Shown piece by piece: positions 32,901 through 46,395 of a stretch of 64,000 nucleotides of DNA. Below the pieces are notes generated by a model. It did not search any database and was not told the origin of the DNA. It worked only from the letters and a program-made list of their open reading frames with translations. The stretch's first letter is position 1. Every line of letters begins with the position of its first letter. Position numbers and translations under genes: made by a program. Source of the DNA: Sapria himalayana (lineage: Eukaryota > Streptophyta > Magnoliopsida > Malpighiales > Rafflesiaceae); assembly GCA_029783825.1 (NCBI GenBank), contig JAREIK010010368.1, forward strand, positions 358,012 through 422,011. The letters run 5' to 3'.

Positions 32901-34732
32901 AGCAGTTTAATGGTTTATGTATTTAGGCATTACGGGCCTTAGGAGCTTACTGATTTTACTGTGTATGTATTTAGTGGTTTATAGGTTTTATTTAAAAATT
33001 AAAATAACAAAATATTTATTTTTATTATTTTTAGATATTTTCAAAGGTTATAAATTTGAAAATATAATAATTTTTAAATTTTTTTCAAATGTGAATTCAA
33101 TATTTAATTATAATAATCATTATATTTATATATCATATAAATTCAATATAAACAATATTATTGATAAATATTCTAAAAATGATCAAATAATTATTTAATA
33201 ATCTATTATTAATAAGATAGATATCAATTAAAATATAATAAAAAAACCTAAGGTGGTTCAGAAGAAAGCAAAATATATTACTATATAATAATTTGTTGTT
33301 TAAAATTTTTTTTTTAAAAAGTTTATCCATATTTTTTTGATGAAAAATAATTTATATAAATTATCTTTGTCTAACTCATACTTTATTTTTAATTAATATT
33401 TATATAAAAATAAACAAATAAATAAATAAAATGAATATTTAAAATTATAATGAAAAAAATAATATTGAGATTTATTCTTTATTCTTTTGGGTATACCAGT
33501 CTAATTTAAATTAGATCTGTCTCACTAATAATTTATTTTGTAATTAATATTTCTATAAAAATAAACTGATAAATAATTAATATAAAAATTAAAATTATAT
33601 TGAATAATTATAAAAATTTATTTTGTTCCTCTCTCAACTCTAGAATGATTGCTAAAGTTCTAACCAAAATAATATGAGCTTTTACTTTATCTCTATTATG
33701 TCTCATCATATTTGATGTTGAATCACTGGGCTATCAAAGGTAATTTGACTCATTTACGCTAACAGACTAAACCAAAGTTGTACCCCTATGTGTTGAAATA
33801 GCTATTTGTTGAGGATGCTATTTATATTGATTATTGTAATTTTTTCTAAAATATCTCTAATGCAGACACTCAAAGAAATTTTTTTAAAACATAGTTCACC
33901 TCTAAAAAAATAACCACCTGGTAGCCTCTTAGAACAAACTACCACCGGGGCGGTTTGAGCAGGGCAAGAAGTATGGGCTCTCTTTCAATCAAGAATCAAA
34001 AAATTTATTAAATGGAAATTTTTATTGGCATGTCTAAGCCCTTTTTTTATATCCTCATGGATATTAAAAGTATCATTTCTCTTTTTTTTATTAAATGAGT
34101 TATGTATACAAGCTCACAATACCCAAAAAGGTGTAAATGGATCATATTCAAATGTATAAAAGGTTTTAATCATTGCTCAAAATATTAGTCTTGCATATTG
34201 ACACTTGAGGTCACAAATCAAAGGAAAAAGCCATAGTGATATTTCCAATCCCAAGAAGTTTAGCTATAGAAAGTTATAAAGAGTAGTACTCGAGCTTTAA
34301 CTATTTCTAGGGTCATGCCTTTTGCTCTTGAGGAATGTCCAAAGTTACAATCATTCCTAGTGCAATGACTTTGCAATATAAAGATAAAATGCACAAGCTA
34401 TGGTCATATCCAATACTGTGACCCAGTATTATAGTGATTAAATATGTATTCATGATCATTCTTAGTGCCATAACAATATGTTCAACAGAGAGACAAGTTT
34501 TGGCATATTCTCATCGATATGATTTTGTGTTCTAGAGACAAAATATACAATCATGACCATTGCTAATGCTACAATAATCTAAATCAAAAAAGATATTGAA
34601 TCCATGACTCACCCCTTGAGTTATGACTTTTTGTTACATATATAAAAAGATAAATTTGTGATATTCCTAAAAGTTATGAATTTCAATTTAAATTTAACAC
34701 TTAGTTATTTTATTATAAAAGTGCAAAACATG

Positions 34733-34812
34733 AGATTTAGGATTTAGGGTTTATAGATTAGGGTTATAGTTTATGGTTTAAGGTTTAGGATTTAAAGTAG
34801 AAGGTTTATGGT
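34733..34812 (+). repeat. Telomere-like degenerate TTTAGGG stretch (complex copy 2)
   Basis: GATTTAGG, ATTTAGGG, TTTATAG, ATTAGGG, TTATAG, TTTATGG, TTTAAGG and TTTAGG words in one orientation, homologous to 9753-9830. Confidence 0.7.
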
Positions 34813-35511
34813 TATTTTTTGTTTTTTTTTGGGAATACACCCATTATTTATAATTTAGGCACACAACTTACAAGAGACTAAAAGGCTGACTAATTTAGGC
34901 CTGTCCACCAAATCCTATGCACCTTAATGATTCTATGCATAAAATACATAAAAAAACATAATGCCTAATAATTCCAAGCGTACGAATAAAGCTAAAATCA
35001 CCTAGCATTCCCAGACTTCAGAGTTTGATTTGAGTCATAATAAGCACTACGTCCTTTCCTTTCGGATTTGTCCACGCCATTATGAGGAACCTGAATGATG
35101 CACCATATTAAAACTATGCAAATATAAGATTGTGCATGTGCGTGACATGCAGCATCAAGCATTTGCCTATGTCATTGCTATGCAATGGAATAAATGTAAA
35201 ATTGAATACCCATAAATTCATAAGTCCATATCTATGGCACTTTGCCAATTCATTCTAACTCTGAATTCCACATTATTTTGCTCCAATGATCCTCAAAAGA
35301 GTATCTCTTGGGTTAGAATGCTTCCTCCTAGAGCTCCAAGAAGTGGCTGTATGTTGCACCGACAAAATATCAAAAAATATGCTTGCATCGGTTTGCATGT
35401 GTGATATGGTCAATCTCATAGTGTAATTATCTACGCATACAACCAACCTAGAATACAAGTAAAATTATCAAATGCTATAAAGATTGGTCGTCTGCTCCCG
35501 AGAGTGTAGCA

Positions 35512-35826
35512 TCGACTAATGTGTATTTACAAAATGCATTAGTGGTCCCCACTTAGAGATACTCATGAGCCCAGTTGCCCCCATTGCATGCTACATAGAG
35601 AAAAAACAAGATTATTTGTGTGAGTATGTCATGATCCATCTCTACAAGTACATGGTGCATACAAAGTCCAAAATACAAATAAGACTACAAACATAAACTA
35701 CAAGTTTGAATCTTTCACTCCCGTGTAGCTGGTATTGACTCCATTGCTTACTGGCCCTATTTGGTGATGCTTCGTATTTTACCAGCTTTCCAATTAATCA
35801 TGGATTACCCGCTACTCCTGTTGGGC
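35512..35826. other. Internal part of complex segment present only in copies 2 and 3
   Basis: About 315 bp beginning near GCATCGACTAATGTG and running to about TGGGCGATGG. It contains TTGCCCCCATTGCATGC and CTACAAGTACATGGTGCAT. It is matched at about 48263-48578 but deleted in copy 1, where AGTGTAGAATGAATTGGGTGG spans the joint. Confidence 0.75.
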
Positions 35827-36721
35827 GATGGTTGGGTGGCCCTCTATGCTGCCTGATAGGGCTAGTGGGACCCACTCCTAGCTACTCCTGGGTTTACTCC
35901 CGACCACTTTGCTCAATCTCGTCAGTTGTTTAAATGTTATCATCCTGGCTTGCTAGTGGGGCCCTCTATAAGCTGGTGGCCCATACTTCTGGCTGCTTTC
36001 ATGACTTGCTGGCCCCTCTAAATGCTACACCAAAATGGACAAGAATATGTGCACGTGTGTACTGAGGTCCGTCTCTATGTGTGTGTGGTGCAGTAGTATC
36101 ATGGTTTAGGAGTTTAGTAATTTTAGTATTTTGGTATTTTGTGGTTTATAGGTTTTATTTAAATAATTAAATAACAAATAAATTATTTTTATGATTTTTT
36201 CTCATTTTCAAGGTTATAACCATTAAAAATATTATAATTTTTAATTTTTTTTTCAAATGTTAATACAATATTTAATTATAATAATCATAAAAATTAAATA
36301 TCATATAAATTCAATATAAATACTTTTATTGATCGATATTATAATAATGATCATAAAATAGATTAATAAACTATTATTAATAAGATAGATATTAATAAAA
36401 ATATATTTGCAAAATCTAAAATGATTCAAAATCAAAGTAAAATATATTACTAAATAATTTTTTATTTTTAAATTTTTGATTCTTTTTATAAGCTTATAAA
36501 TTTTTTTGATGAAGATAAATTATTTAAATTATATTTGTCTCATTGATAATATTATTTTGCAATTAATATTTGTATAAAAATAAACTAATAAATAATTAAA
36601 ATGAATATTAAAATTATAATGAATACAAATAAAAATGAGATTTATGATTAATTATTTAGGGTATACCGGTTTAATGGTTTAAGTATCTAGGAGTTTAGGA
36701 GTTTAGTTATTTAAGTGTTTA

Positions 36722-37079
36722 GGCATTTAGAAGTTTATATGTTTTATTTAAATAATGAAATAACAAAAATATTATTTTTCAAATTTTTTATCAATTTTTT
36801 AAATTTTTTTCAAATATGAATATAATATTTAGTTATAATAATCTTAATAATTATATATCATGTAAATTAAAAATAAACAATTTTATTGATAGATATTAAT
36901 AAACTAAATATAAATATAAATATAATAATGATCAAAAAATAAATTAATAAACTATTATTTATTGATAGATATTTATATATTATTTATAAATACTTAAACC
37001 TTTTAAAGATGGTTTAAATGATTATGTATTTAAGGGTTTTGGGGGTTTTGGGTTTAGGAGTTTAATGATTTAAGTGTTT
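36722..37079 (+). repeat. Truncated signature monomer following complex copy 2
   Basis: Counterpart of 11416-11796 with the same missing tail and the same AAATATAAAT slippage series. It additionally lacks about 40 bp including the whole GGTTATAACC palindrome (near 36795). Confidence 0.85.
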
Positions 37080-37599
37080 ATGTATTTAGTAGTTTATAGG
37101 TTTTATATAAACTATAAAATAAGAAAAAATTTATTTTTGTGATTTTAACTCATTTTCAAAGATGAAAACCTTTGAAATTATAATAATTTTTAAATTATTT
37201 TCAAATGTAAAAATAATATTTAGTTATAATAATCTTTATAATTATATATCATGTAAATTCAATATAAACAATTTTATTGATAAATATTCTAATAATGATA
37301 AAAAAATAAATTAATAATCTATTATTAATAATATAGATATCAATTAAAATATAAGTACAAAACTTAAAATGATTTAGAAGAAAAGCAAAATATATTACTA
37401 TAGAATATTTTTTTGTTTTGAAATATTTTTTTATTTTAAAAAGATTATCTATAATTTTTTGATGAAAAATAATTTTATAAATTATTTTTGTTTAGCTCAA
37501 TTTATTTTGTAATTAATATTTATATATAAATAAACAAATAAATAATTAAAATGAATATTTAAAATTATAATGAAAAAAATGAGATTTATTATTTATTAT

Positions 37600-37765
37600 T
37601 TAGGCTTACTGTTTTAATTTAAATTAGATCTATCTCACTAATAATTAATTTTGTAATTAATATTTCTATAAAAATAAACTGATAAATAATTAAAATAAAA
37701 ATTTAAAATTATACTAAATTAAATTTAAAATGAGATTTATGATTTATTATTACTGTATACCAGTT
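37600..37765 (+). repeat. Compound monomer: duplicated monomer 3' end
   Basis: A monomer end (GGCTTACTGTTTTAATTTAA) joins ATTAGATCTATCTCACTAAT and repeats the tail up to CTGTATACCAGTTTAATGG. Position and joint are equivalent to 12305-12480 and 50375-50530. Confidence 0.75.
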
Positions 37766-38462
37766 TAATGGTTTAAGTATTTAGAGGTTTTTTCATTTAG
37801 GATTTTAGCAATTTATGTTTTTAGGCTTTTAGTGGTTTATACGTTTTATTTAAAAAAAATTATCAAAAAGATTTGCTATAATTTTTTCTAATTTTCATAG
37901 GTTATAACCTTTGAAAATGTAATACTATTTAAATTTTTTTGAAATGTGAATATAATACGTAGTTATACTAATATTAATATTTATAAATCATATAAATTCT
38001 ATAAACAATTTTATTGATATATATTATAATAATGATCAAAATTAAATTTATAAACTATTGATATTAAGATAGATATTAATTAAAAAATAATTACAAAGCC
38101 CAAATTGATTCAAAATTATAGTAAAATATATTTTTGGATAATAATTTTTAATTTTTAAATTTTTACTTATTATATAAGCATATATATTTTTTAAATTATA
38201 TTTTTCGCACTCATAATTTTTTTTGTAATAAAAATTTTAATAATAATAAACTAATAAATAATTAAAATGAATATTTAAAATTATAATAAATAGAATTAAA
38301 AATTAGATTTATTAATTATTTTGTAGTATATAGCGGTTTAATGGTTTATGTATTTAGGCATTATGGGGTTTAGGAGTTTACTGATATAATTGTGTATGCA
38401 TTTTGTGGTTTATAAGTGTTATTTAAAAAAAAATCAAAAAAATTATTTTTTTTATTTTTTGA

Positions 38463-38492
38463 TATTTTCAAAGGTTATAACCTTTGAAAATA
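38463..38492. repeat. Perfect 30-bp palindrome in satellite monomer
   Basis: Inverted repeat with half-site TATTTTCAAAGGTTA and its exact reverse complement; the longest perfect version I found. Confidence 0.9.
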
Positions 38493-39060
38493 GAATAATT
38501 TTTAAATTTTTTTCATAAGTGAATACTATATTTAGTTATGATAATCATTATATGTATATATCATATAAATTCAATATAAATATTTTTTATTCATAAATAT
38601 TCTAATAATGATTAAAGAATAAATTAATAATCTATTATTAATAAGATAGATATCAATTTAAATATAATTACAAAACCTAAAATGATTTAGAAACAAAGCA
38701 AAATATATTTCTATATAATAATTTTTTGTTTTGAATTTTTTATCTTTTAAAAAGTTTATCTAGATTTTTTTGATGAAAAATAATTATATAAATTATATTT
38801 GTCTAACTCAATTTATTATGTAATTAATTATTATATTAAAAAAATGAATAAATAATTAATATGAATATTTTAAATCATAATAAAAAAAATAATATTGAGA
38901 TTTATTATTTATTATTTAGGGTATACTGGTTTAAAAAGATTATCTATTTAGGGTTTTCGAGATTTTGGAGTTATTTACTTAAGTGTTTAGGCATTTAGTA
39001 GTTTATAGGATTTATTTAAACAATGAAATAACAAAACAATTATTTTTGATATTTTCTCAC

Positions 39061-39088
39061 ATTTTCAAAGGTTATAACCTTTGAAAAT
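39061..39088. repeat. Perfect 28-bp palindrome in satellite monomer
   Basis: Half-site ATTTTCAAAGGTTA plus its exact complement, one monomer after the 38463 copy (spacing about 598 bp). Confidence 0.9.
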
Positions 39089-41671
39089 ATAATAATTTTA
39101 AATTTTTTTAAAAAATGTGAATACAATATTTAGTAATAAGAATCATTATAATTATATATAATATAAACTAAATATAAACAATTTTATTCATAGATATGAT
39201 ATCAATTATCAAAAAATAAATTATTATGCTATTATTAATATGATAGATATAAATTAAAATATAATTATAAAACCTAAAATTATTCAAAATCAAAGTTAAA
39301 TTTATTACCAAATAATAATTTTTGTTTTTTAGTTTTTCCTTCTTTTTATAAGCTTATATTTTTTTTTGATGAAAAATAAATAAATTAAATTATATTTAAG
39401 GTTTACGAGTTTAAAGTTTTAAGTATTTAGGGCCTTTTGTTTTTAGGAGTTTATAGATTTAAGTGTTTATTCATTTAGTGGTCTATAATTTTTATTTAAA
39501 CAATGATATAACAAAAAATTTATTTTTATTTTTTTTCTTTTTAAGGTTATAACCTTTGAAAATTAAAAAATTTCTAAATTTTTTTTAAATGTAAATATAA
39601 TATTGAGTTTTTATAATCTTAATAAATATAAGTCATTTAAATTCAATATAAATAATCACATTGCTACATATTATAATAATGATCAATAAATAAATTAATA
39701 AACTATTATTAATAAGATAGATATTATTTAAAATATAATTGCAAAATCTAATTTTATTCAAAATCAAAGTATATATTACTAAATAATAATTTTTTTTAAT
39801 ATTTTGATTTTTTTAAGTTTATATTTTTGTTATTAAAAATAAATTATTTAAATTATATTTGTCTTCCTCATTTATTATTTTGTAATTTATAATTCTATAA
39901 AAATAAACTAATAAATAATTAAAATAAATATTTAAAATTATAATGAATACAAATAAAATTGAGATTTATTATTTATTATTCAGGATATACATGTTTAATG
40001 GTTGAAGAATTTAGGTGTTTTGGGGTTTAGTCATTTTAGTGTTCATGCCTTAAGTGATTTTATCTAATTTTTGATAGTTATAACCTTTGAAATTATAATA
40101 ATTTTTAATTTTTTTTAAAATGTGAATATAATATTTAGTTATAATAATCTTGATAATTATATATAATGTAAAATCAATATAAATAATTTTATTAATAGAA
40201 ATTATAATAATGATCAATAAATAAATTAATAAACTATTATTAATTATAATGATATAAATTAAAATATAATTACAAAATCTAAAATGATTCAAAATTAAAT
40301 TAAAATAAATTACTAAATAATAATATTTTGTTTTAAAAATCTTGCCTCTTTTTATGATATTATATTTTTTTGATGAAAAATAAATTATTTATATTATATC
40401 TGTCTCACTAATAATTTATTTTGTAATTAATATTTTTATAAAAGTAAACAGATCATTAATTAAAATGAATATTTAAAATTATAATGAATACTAATAAAAA
40501 TGAGATTTATTATTTATTATTAGAGTATACTAATTTAAAGGCTTATGTATTTATGGGCTTCGAGATTTAGGAGTTTAGTCATTAAGAATTTATGTATTTT
40601 GTGGTTTATAGATAATATTTAAAAAATCTAATAACAAAAAATTTTATTTTTTTATTTTTTCTTATTTTCAAAGGTTATAACCTTTGATAACTTAATAATT
40701 TTTAAATTTTTTTAAAATGTGAAAATATTCTTTTGTTATAATAATCTAAATAATTATATATTATGTAAATTCAATATAAATAATTTTTTTATAGATATTA
40801 TGATGATGATAATAAAATAAATTAATAAACTATTATTAATAAAGATAGATATTAAATAAAGTTTATTTGCAAAACCTAAAATGATTGAGAATCAAAGTAA
40901 AATATATTAATAAGATAGATATTAAATAAAACTATTATTAATAAGATAAAATATACAGGTTTAAAAGATTATATATTTAGGAATTTTGGTATTTAAGATT
41001 TTAGTGATTAAAGTGTTTAGCATTTAGTAGTTTATAGGTTTTATTTAAAAAATAAAATAATAAAAATTTTTTTTTTGTTTTTTGTTCGCATTTTTTAAGT
41101 ATATAACCTCTGAAAATATAACAATTTTTAATTTTTTTTAAATGTGAATACTATATTTAGTTATGATAATCTTAATAATTATATATCATTTAAATTCAAT
41201 ATAATCAATTATATTGATATATATTATAATAATGATCATACAAAAGATTAATAAACAATTATTAATAAGATAAATATTGTTTAAAATAGATTTACAAAAC
41301 CTAAAATGATTCAAAATCAAAGTGAAATATTTTACTAAATATTAATTTTAAAATTTTAAATTTTTGTATCCATTTATAAGCTTATATATTTTTTGATGAA
41401 AAATAATTTTTTTAAATTATATTTGTCACACTATTAATTTATTTTGTAATTTATATTTCTATAAAAATAAACTAATAAATAATTAAAATGTATATATAAA
41501 ACTATAATGAATACTAATAAAAATGAGATTTATGATTTATTATTTAGGGTATACGTATTTAATGGTTTAATTTTATTGTGGTTTTGGGGATAATGAATTT
41601 ATTGATTTATATGTTTACACATTTAGGTTTTATTTAATCAATGAAAAAAACAAAAAATTTATTTTTTTTGA

Positions 41672-41699
41672 ATTTTCAAAGGTTATAACCTTTGAAAAT
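41672..41699. repeat. Perfect 28-bp palindrome in satellite monomer
   Basis: Half-site ATTTTCAAAGGTTA plus its exact complement in a monomer whose neighbouring AT-rich sequence differs considerably from the 39061 unit. The palindrome is better kept than its surroundings. Confidence 0.9.
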
Positions 41700-44055
41700 A
41701 TAATTATTTTTTAATAGTTCTAAAATATGAATACAATACTTAGTTATAACAATTTAATAATTATATTTGATGTAAATTCAAAATAAAATATTTTATTAAT
41801 ATATATTATTTTGATGTCAAAAAATAAATTAATAAACTATTATTAATAAGATAGATATTAATTAAAATAAATTTCCAGAACCCAAAATAATTCAAAATCA
41901 AAGTAAATTATATTACTAAATAAAATTTTAAATTTTTAAAATTTTGTTTCTTTTTATAAGCTTGTATTTTTTTCATAAAAGATAATTTATTTAAATTATA
42001 TATGTCTCACTCATTATTTATTTTGTAATTAATATTTCTATAAAAATAAACTAAAAAATAATTAAAATGAATATTTAAAATTATAATGAATACAAATAAA
42101 AATGAGATTTATTATTTATTATTTACGTTATATAGGTTTAATGGTTTAAGTATTTAGGGGGTTTTGCGGTTTAGGAGTCTAGAGATTTAAATGCTTAGGC
42201 ATTTAGTGGTTTATAAGTTTTATTTAAATAATAAAATAATAAAAAAATTATTTTTGTGATTTTTTATCATTTTTGAAAGTTATAACCTTTGAAAATATAA
42301 TAATTTTTAAATTTTTTTCAAATGTAAATATAATATTTAGTTATAATAATCTTAATAATTATAAGACATTTAAATTCAATATAAGTAATTTTATTGTTAG
42401 ATATTATAAAATTTATCAAATAATAAATTAATAAATTATTCTTAATAAGATTGATAGCAATTAAAATATATGTGCAAACCCTTTATATAATGATTCAAAA
42501 TCAAAGAAAAATATATTACTAAATAATAATTTTTTGTTTTTAAATTTTTACTTCTTTTTATATGCTTATATATTTTTTTGATTAAAAATAAATTATTAAA
42601 ATTATAGTTTTCTCGCTCATTATTAATTTTGTAATTAATATTTCTATAAAAAATAAACTAATAAATAATTAAAATGAATATTTAAAATTATAATGAATAC
42701 AAATTAAAATGAGATTTATGATTTATTTTATGTTGTATACCGGTTTAATTGTTTGATTATTTAGGAGTTTTGTCGTTTAAAAGTTTATCAATTTATGTTT
42801 TTAGGTATTTAGTGGTTTATAGGTTTTATTTATATAATAAAAATAAAATTTTTTTTTAGATTTTGTCTGATTTTCAAAGGTTAAATTTTTAAAAAATAAA
42901 ATAATTTTTAAAATTTTTGAAATATGAATACTATGTATAATTTTATTAATCTTACTAATTATATATCATATAAATTCAATATAAACAATTTTAATGATAA
43001 TTATTATAATAATTATGAAAAATTAAATTAATAAACTATTATTAATAATATAAATATTAATTAAAATATATTTACATAACACAAAATGATTCAAAATCAA
43101 ATCAAAATATATTACTAAATAATGAAATTTAATTTTTAAATTTGTCATTCTTTTTATAAGATTATAAATTTTTTTGATTAAAAATAAATTATTTAAATAA
43201 TATTTGTCTTACTCGAAATTTATTTTGTAATTAATTTTTCTAAATAAATAAACTATAAATAATTAAAAAGAATATATAAAATTATAATAAATAGAAATAA
43301 AAATGAGATTTATTATTTATTAAGTAGATGTTAACATATTTATTTATTTAGGGGTTTCCGGGTTTATAAGCTTACTAATTTAAGTAAGTAAGCATATAAT
43401 GGTCTATTGGCTTTATTTAAAAAATAAAATAACTAAAAATTTATTTTTATTATTTTTTCTCATTTTTTTAAAATTATAACATTTGAAAATATAATAATTT
43501 TTAAATTTTTTTCAAAAGTGAATACAATATTTATTTATAATTATCATAATAATTATATATCATATAGATTCATTATAAACAATTTTATTGATAGATATTC
43601 TAATAATTATCAAAAAATAAATTAAAAATCTATTATGAATAAGATTGATATTACTTAAAATAAATATCAAAACCTAAAATGATTCAAAATCAAAGCAAAA
43701 TATTATACTAAATAATAATTATTTGTTTTTAAATTTTTATTCTTTTTATAAGCTTATCAATTCTTTGATGAAAAATAATTCTTATAAATTATATTTTTAA
43801 GTAATAATTTATTTTATAATTAATACATATATAAAAATAAAAAACTAAACAATCAAAATGAATTTTTTAAATTATAATGATAACAAATAATAATGAAATT
43901 TATTAATTATTATTTAGGGTATACCGATTTAAACGATTATCTATATAGGGGTTTCAAGATTTTGTAATTTAGTGATTTAAATATTTAGGTATTTAGTGGT
44001 GTATTGGTTTTATTTAAACAATAGAATAACAAAGATAAATATTTTTTATTTTCAC

Positions 44056-44083
44056 ATTTTCAAAGGTTATAACCTTTGAAAAT
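44056..44083. repeat. Perfect 28-bp palindrome in satellite monomer
   Basis: Half-site ATTTTCAAAGGTTA plus its exact complement. Confidence 0.9.
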
Positions 44084-46395
44084 ATAACAATTTTTAATTT
44101 TTTTTTATATGTGAATACTATATTTAGTTATGATAATCTTATAAATTATATATCATGTAAATTCAATATAAATAATTATATTGATAGATATTAAATTAAT
44201 GATCAAAAAAGAAATTAATAAACAATTATTATAAAGAAATATATTATTTAAAATATATTTGCAAAATGTAAATTTATTCAAAATCAAAATAAAATATATA
44301 ACTAAATAATAATTGTATTGATGTTTTGCTTCTTTTTATGAGTTTATATTTTTTTATTAAAATTAAATTATTTAAATTATATTTGTCTTTCTAATAATTT
44401 ATTTTTAATTTATAATTCTATAAAAATAAACTAATAAATAATTAAAATGAATATTTAAAACTATAATGAATACAAATAAAATAGATATTGATTATTTATT
44501 ATTCAGGATATACTAGTTTAATGGTTTAAGTATTTAGGTGTTTTGGGGTTTAGTGAATTAAGTGTTTAGGCATTTAGTCATTTATAGTTTTTATATAAAG
44601 AATAAAAAAAATTTGTTGATTTTTTTTTAATTTTTGAAGGTTATAACCTTTTAAAATATAATAATTTTTATTTTTTTAAAATGTGAATATAATATTTAGT
44701 TATAATAATATTAATAATTATATATAATGTAAACTCATAATAAATAATTTTATTAATACATATTATAATAATGATCAATAAAATATTAATAAAGTATTAT
44801 TAATAAGAATGATATAAATTATAATATAATTACAAAATATTAAATGATTCAAAATCATAATAAAATATATTACTAAATAATAAAATTTTTGTTTTTAAAA
44901 TTCTGCCTCTTTTTATAAGGAGATATATTTATTTGATGAAAAATAAATTATTTAAATTAGATCTATCTCACTAATAATTTATTTTGAAATTAATATTTCT
45001 ATAAAAATAAACTGACAAATAATTAAAATAAAAATTTAAAATTATACTTAATAAAAATTAAATTGAGATTTATGATAATTTATTAATGTACACCTGTTTA
45101 CTGGTTTATGTATTTAGCGATTTTGTCGTTTAGGAGTTTAGTAATTTATGTTTTTAGACATTTAGTGGTTTATAGGTTTTATTTAAAAAATAAAATAACA
45201 AAAAAAATTAGTAATTTTTTCTCATTTTCATAGGTTATAACCTTTGAAAATTTAATAATATTTAAAATTTTTTGAAATGTGAATATAATATTTAGTTATT
45301 TTAATATTAATAATTATATAACATATAAATTCAATATATACAATTTTATTGATAGATAATAAAATAATGATCAAAAATTAAATTAATAAACTATTAATAA
45401 TAAGATAGATATTAATTAAAAAATTTTTACAATACCCAAATCCATTCAAGATTAAACTAAAATATATTACCGAATAATAATTTTTAATTTTAAAATGTTT
45501 ACTTGTTTTAAAAGCGTCTATATTTTTTTGATTAAAAATAAATTATTTAAATTATATTTGTCGCACTCATAATTTATTTTGGAATAAATATTTTATAAAA
45601 ATAAACTAATAAATATTAAAATCAATAATTAAAATTATAATAAATAAAATAAAAATTAGATTTATTAATTATTAAGTAGTATATAGCAGTTTAATGGTTT
45701 ATGTATTTAGGCATTATGAGGTTTAAGAGTTTACTAATTTAACTGTGTATGCATTTAGTGGTTTATAGGTTTTATTAAAAAAATAAAATAATAAAAAATT
45801 TATTTTTATTATTTTTTGATATTTTCAAAGGTGAATACAATATTTAGTTATAATAATTTTTAATTTTTTTTAAATGTGAATACAATATTTAGTTATAATA
45901 ATCATTATATTTATATATCATATAAATTAAATATAAACAATTTTATTGATAAATATTCTAATAATGATCAAAAAATATTTTATTAATTTATTATTAATAA
46001 GATAGATATCAATTAAAATATAATTACAATACCTAAAATGATTCAGAAAAAAAGCAAAATATATTACTATATAATAATTTTTTGTTTTGAATTTTGTTTC
46101 TTTTAAAAAGTTTATCAATAATTTTTTGATGAAAAATAATTTATATAAATTATATCTGTCTAACTCAAATTATTTTGTAATTAATATTTATATATAAATA
46201 AACAAATAAATAATTAAAATGAATATTTAAAATTATAATGAAAAAAAAGAGATTTATTATTTATTATTTAGGAATACCGGTTTAATTTAAATTAAATCTG
46301 TCTCACTAATAATTTATTTTGTAATTAATATTTCTATAAAAATAAACTGATAAATAATTAAAATTAAAATTATACTAAATAATTAAAATAATTTA

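Larger units (their letters stand above)
28093..33620 (+). repeat. AT-rich satellite array, block IV
   Basis: Nine monomers with anchors near 28093, 28870, 29467, 30054, 30655, 31191, 31773, 32371 and 32967; spacings are mostly 535-605 bp, with the first about 780 bp because it carries a duplicated tail (28650-28812). Its first monomer matches the first monomer of block I, but from the second unit onward the order differs from block I, so the two hAT neighbourhoods have been rearranged since duplication. The last unit is a compound monomer (33490-33620) interrupted by complex copy 2. The open frame at 32917-33198 is one phase of a monomer and not a gene. Confidence 0.93.
33621..36100. other. 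Complex segment copy 2 (unidentified, embedded in satellite)
   Basis: A 2.48-kb relative of 8651-10794, same orientation, starting TTTTGTTCCTCTCTCAACTC and ending GCAGTAGTATC. It keeps an internal piece (about 35512-35826) missing from copy 1. It lies in the same compound-monomer context as the other copies: upstream TTTAAATTAGATCTGTCTC, downstream GGTTTAGGAGTTTAGTAATT. The minus-strand frame that is open in copies 1 and 3 is disrupted here by a small deletion near 34492-34500, which argues against coding function. No family recognised. Confidence 0.8.
36101..46395 (+). repeat. AT-rich satellite array, block V
   Basis: About 18 monomers. Anchors lie near 36150, 36722, 37080, 37833, 38397, 38992, 39471, 40049, 40592, 41019, 41620, 42201, 42806, 43392, 43990, 44571, 45159 and 45751. 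Most spacings are 565-610 bp. Irregular units: 36722-37079 (truncated signature unit, also lacking its palindrome), 40592-41019 (short; the motif AATAAGATAGATATTAAATAAA is duplicated near 40905-40945), and 45751 onward (a duplicated GTGAATACAATATTTAG word at 45833-45897). It ends in a compound monomer interrupted by complex copy 3. No genes. Confidence 0.93.

Noticed and set aside
32917..33198. Lysine/isoleucine/asparagine-rich open frames in the satellite (also at 11408, 14861, 29461, 40050, 45927, 51188, 58815, 62342)
   Set aside because: They are equivalent phases of the AT-rich monomer, interrupted in most sister monomers. Composition follows base content.
35500..36100. Possible tRNA or rRNA-spacer origin of the GC-richer right part of the complex segment
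   Set aside because: No cloverleaf with conserved GTTCRA-like loop and no rRNA signature could be found by eye; left as unidentified.
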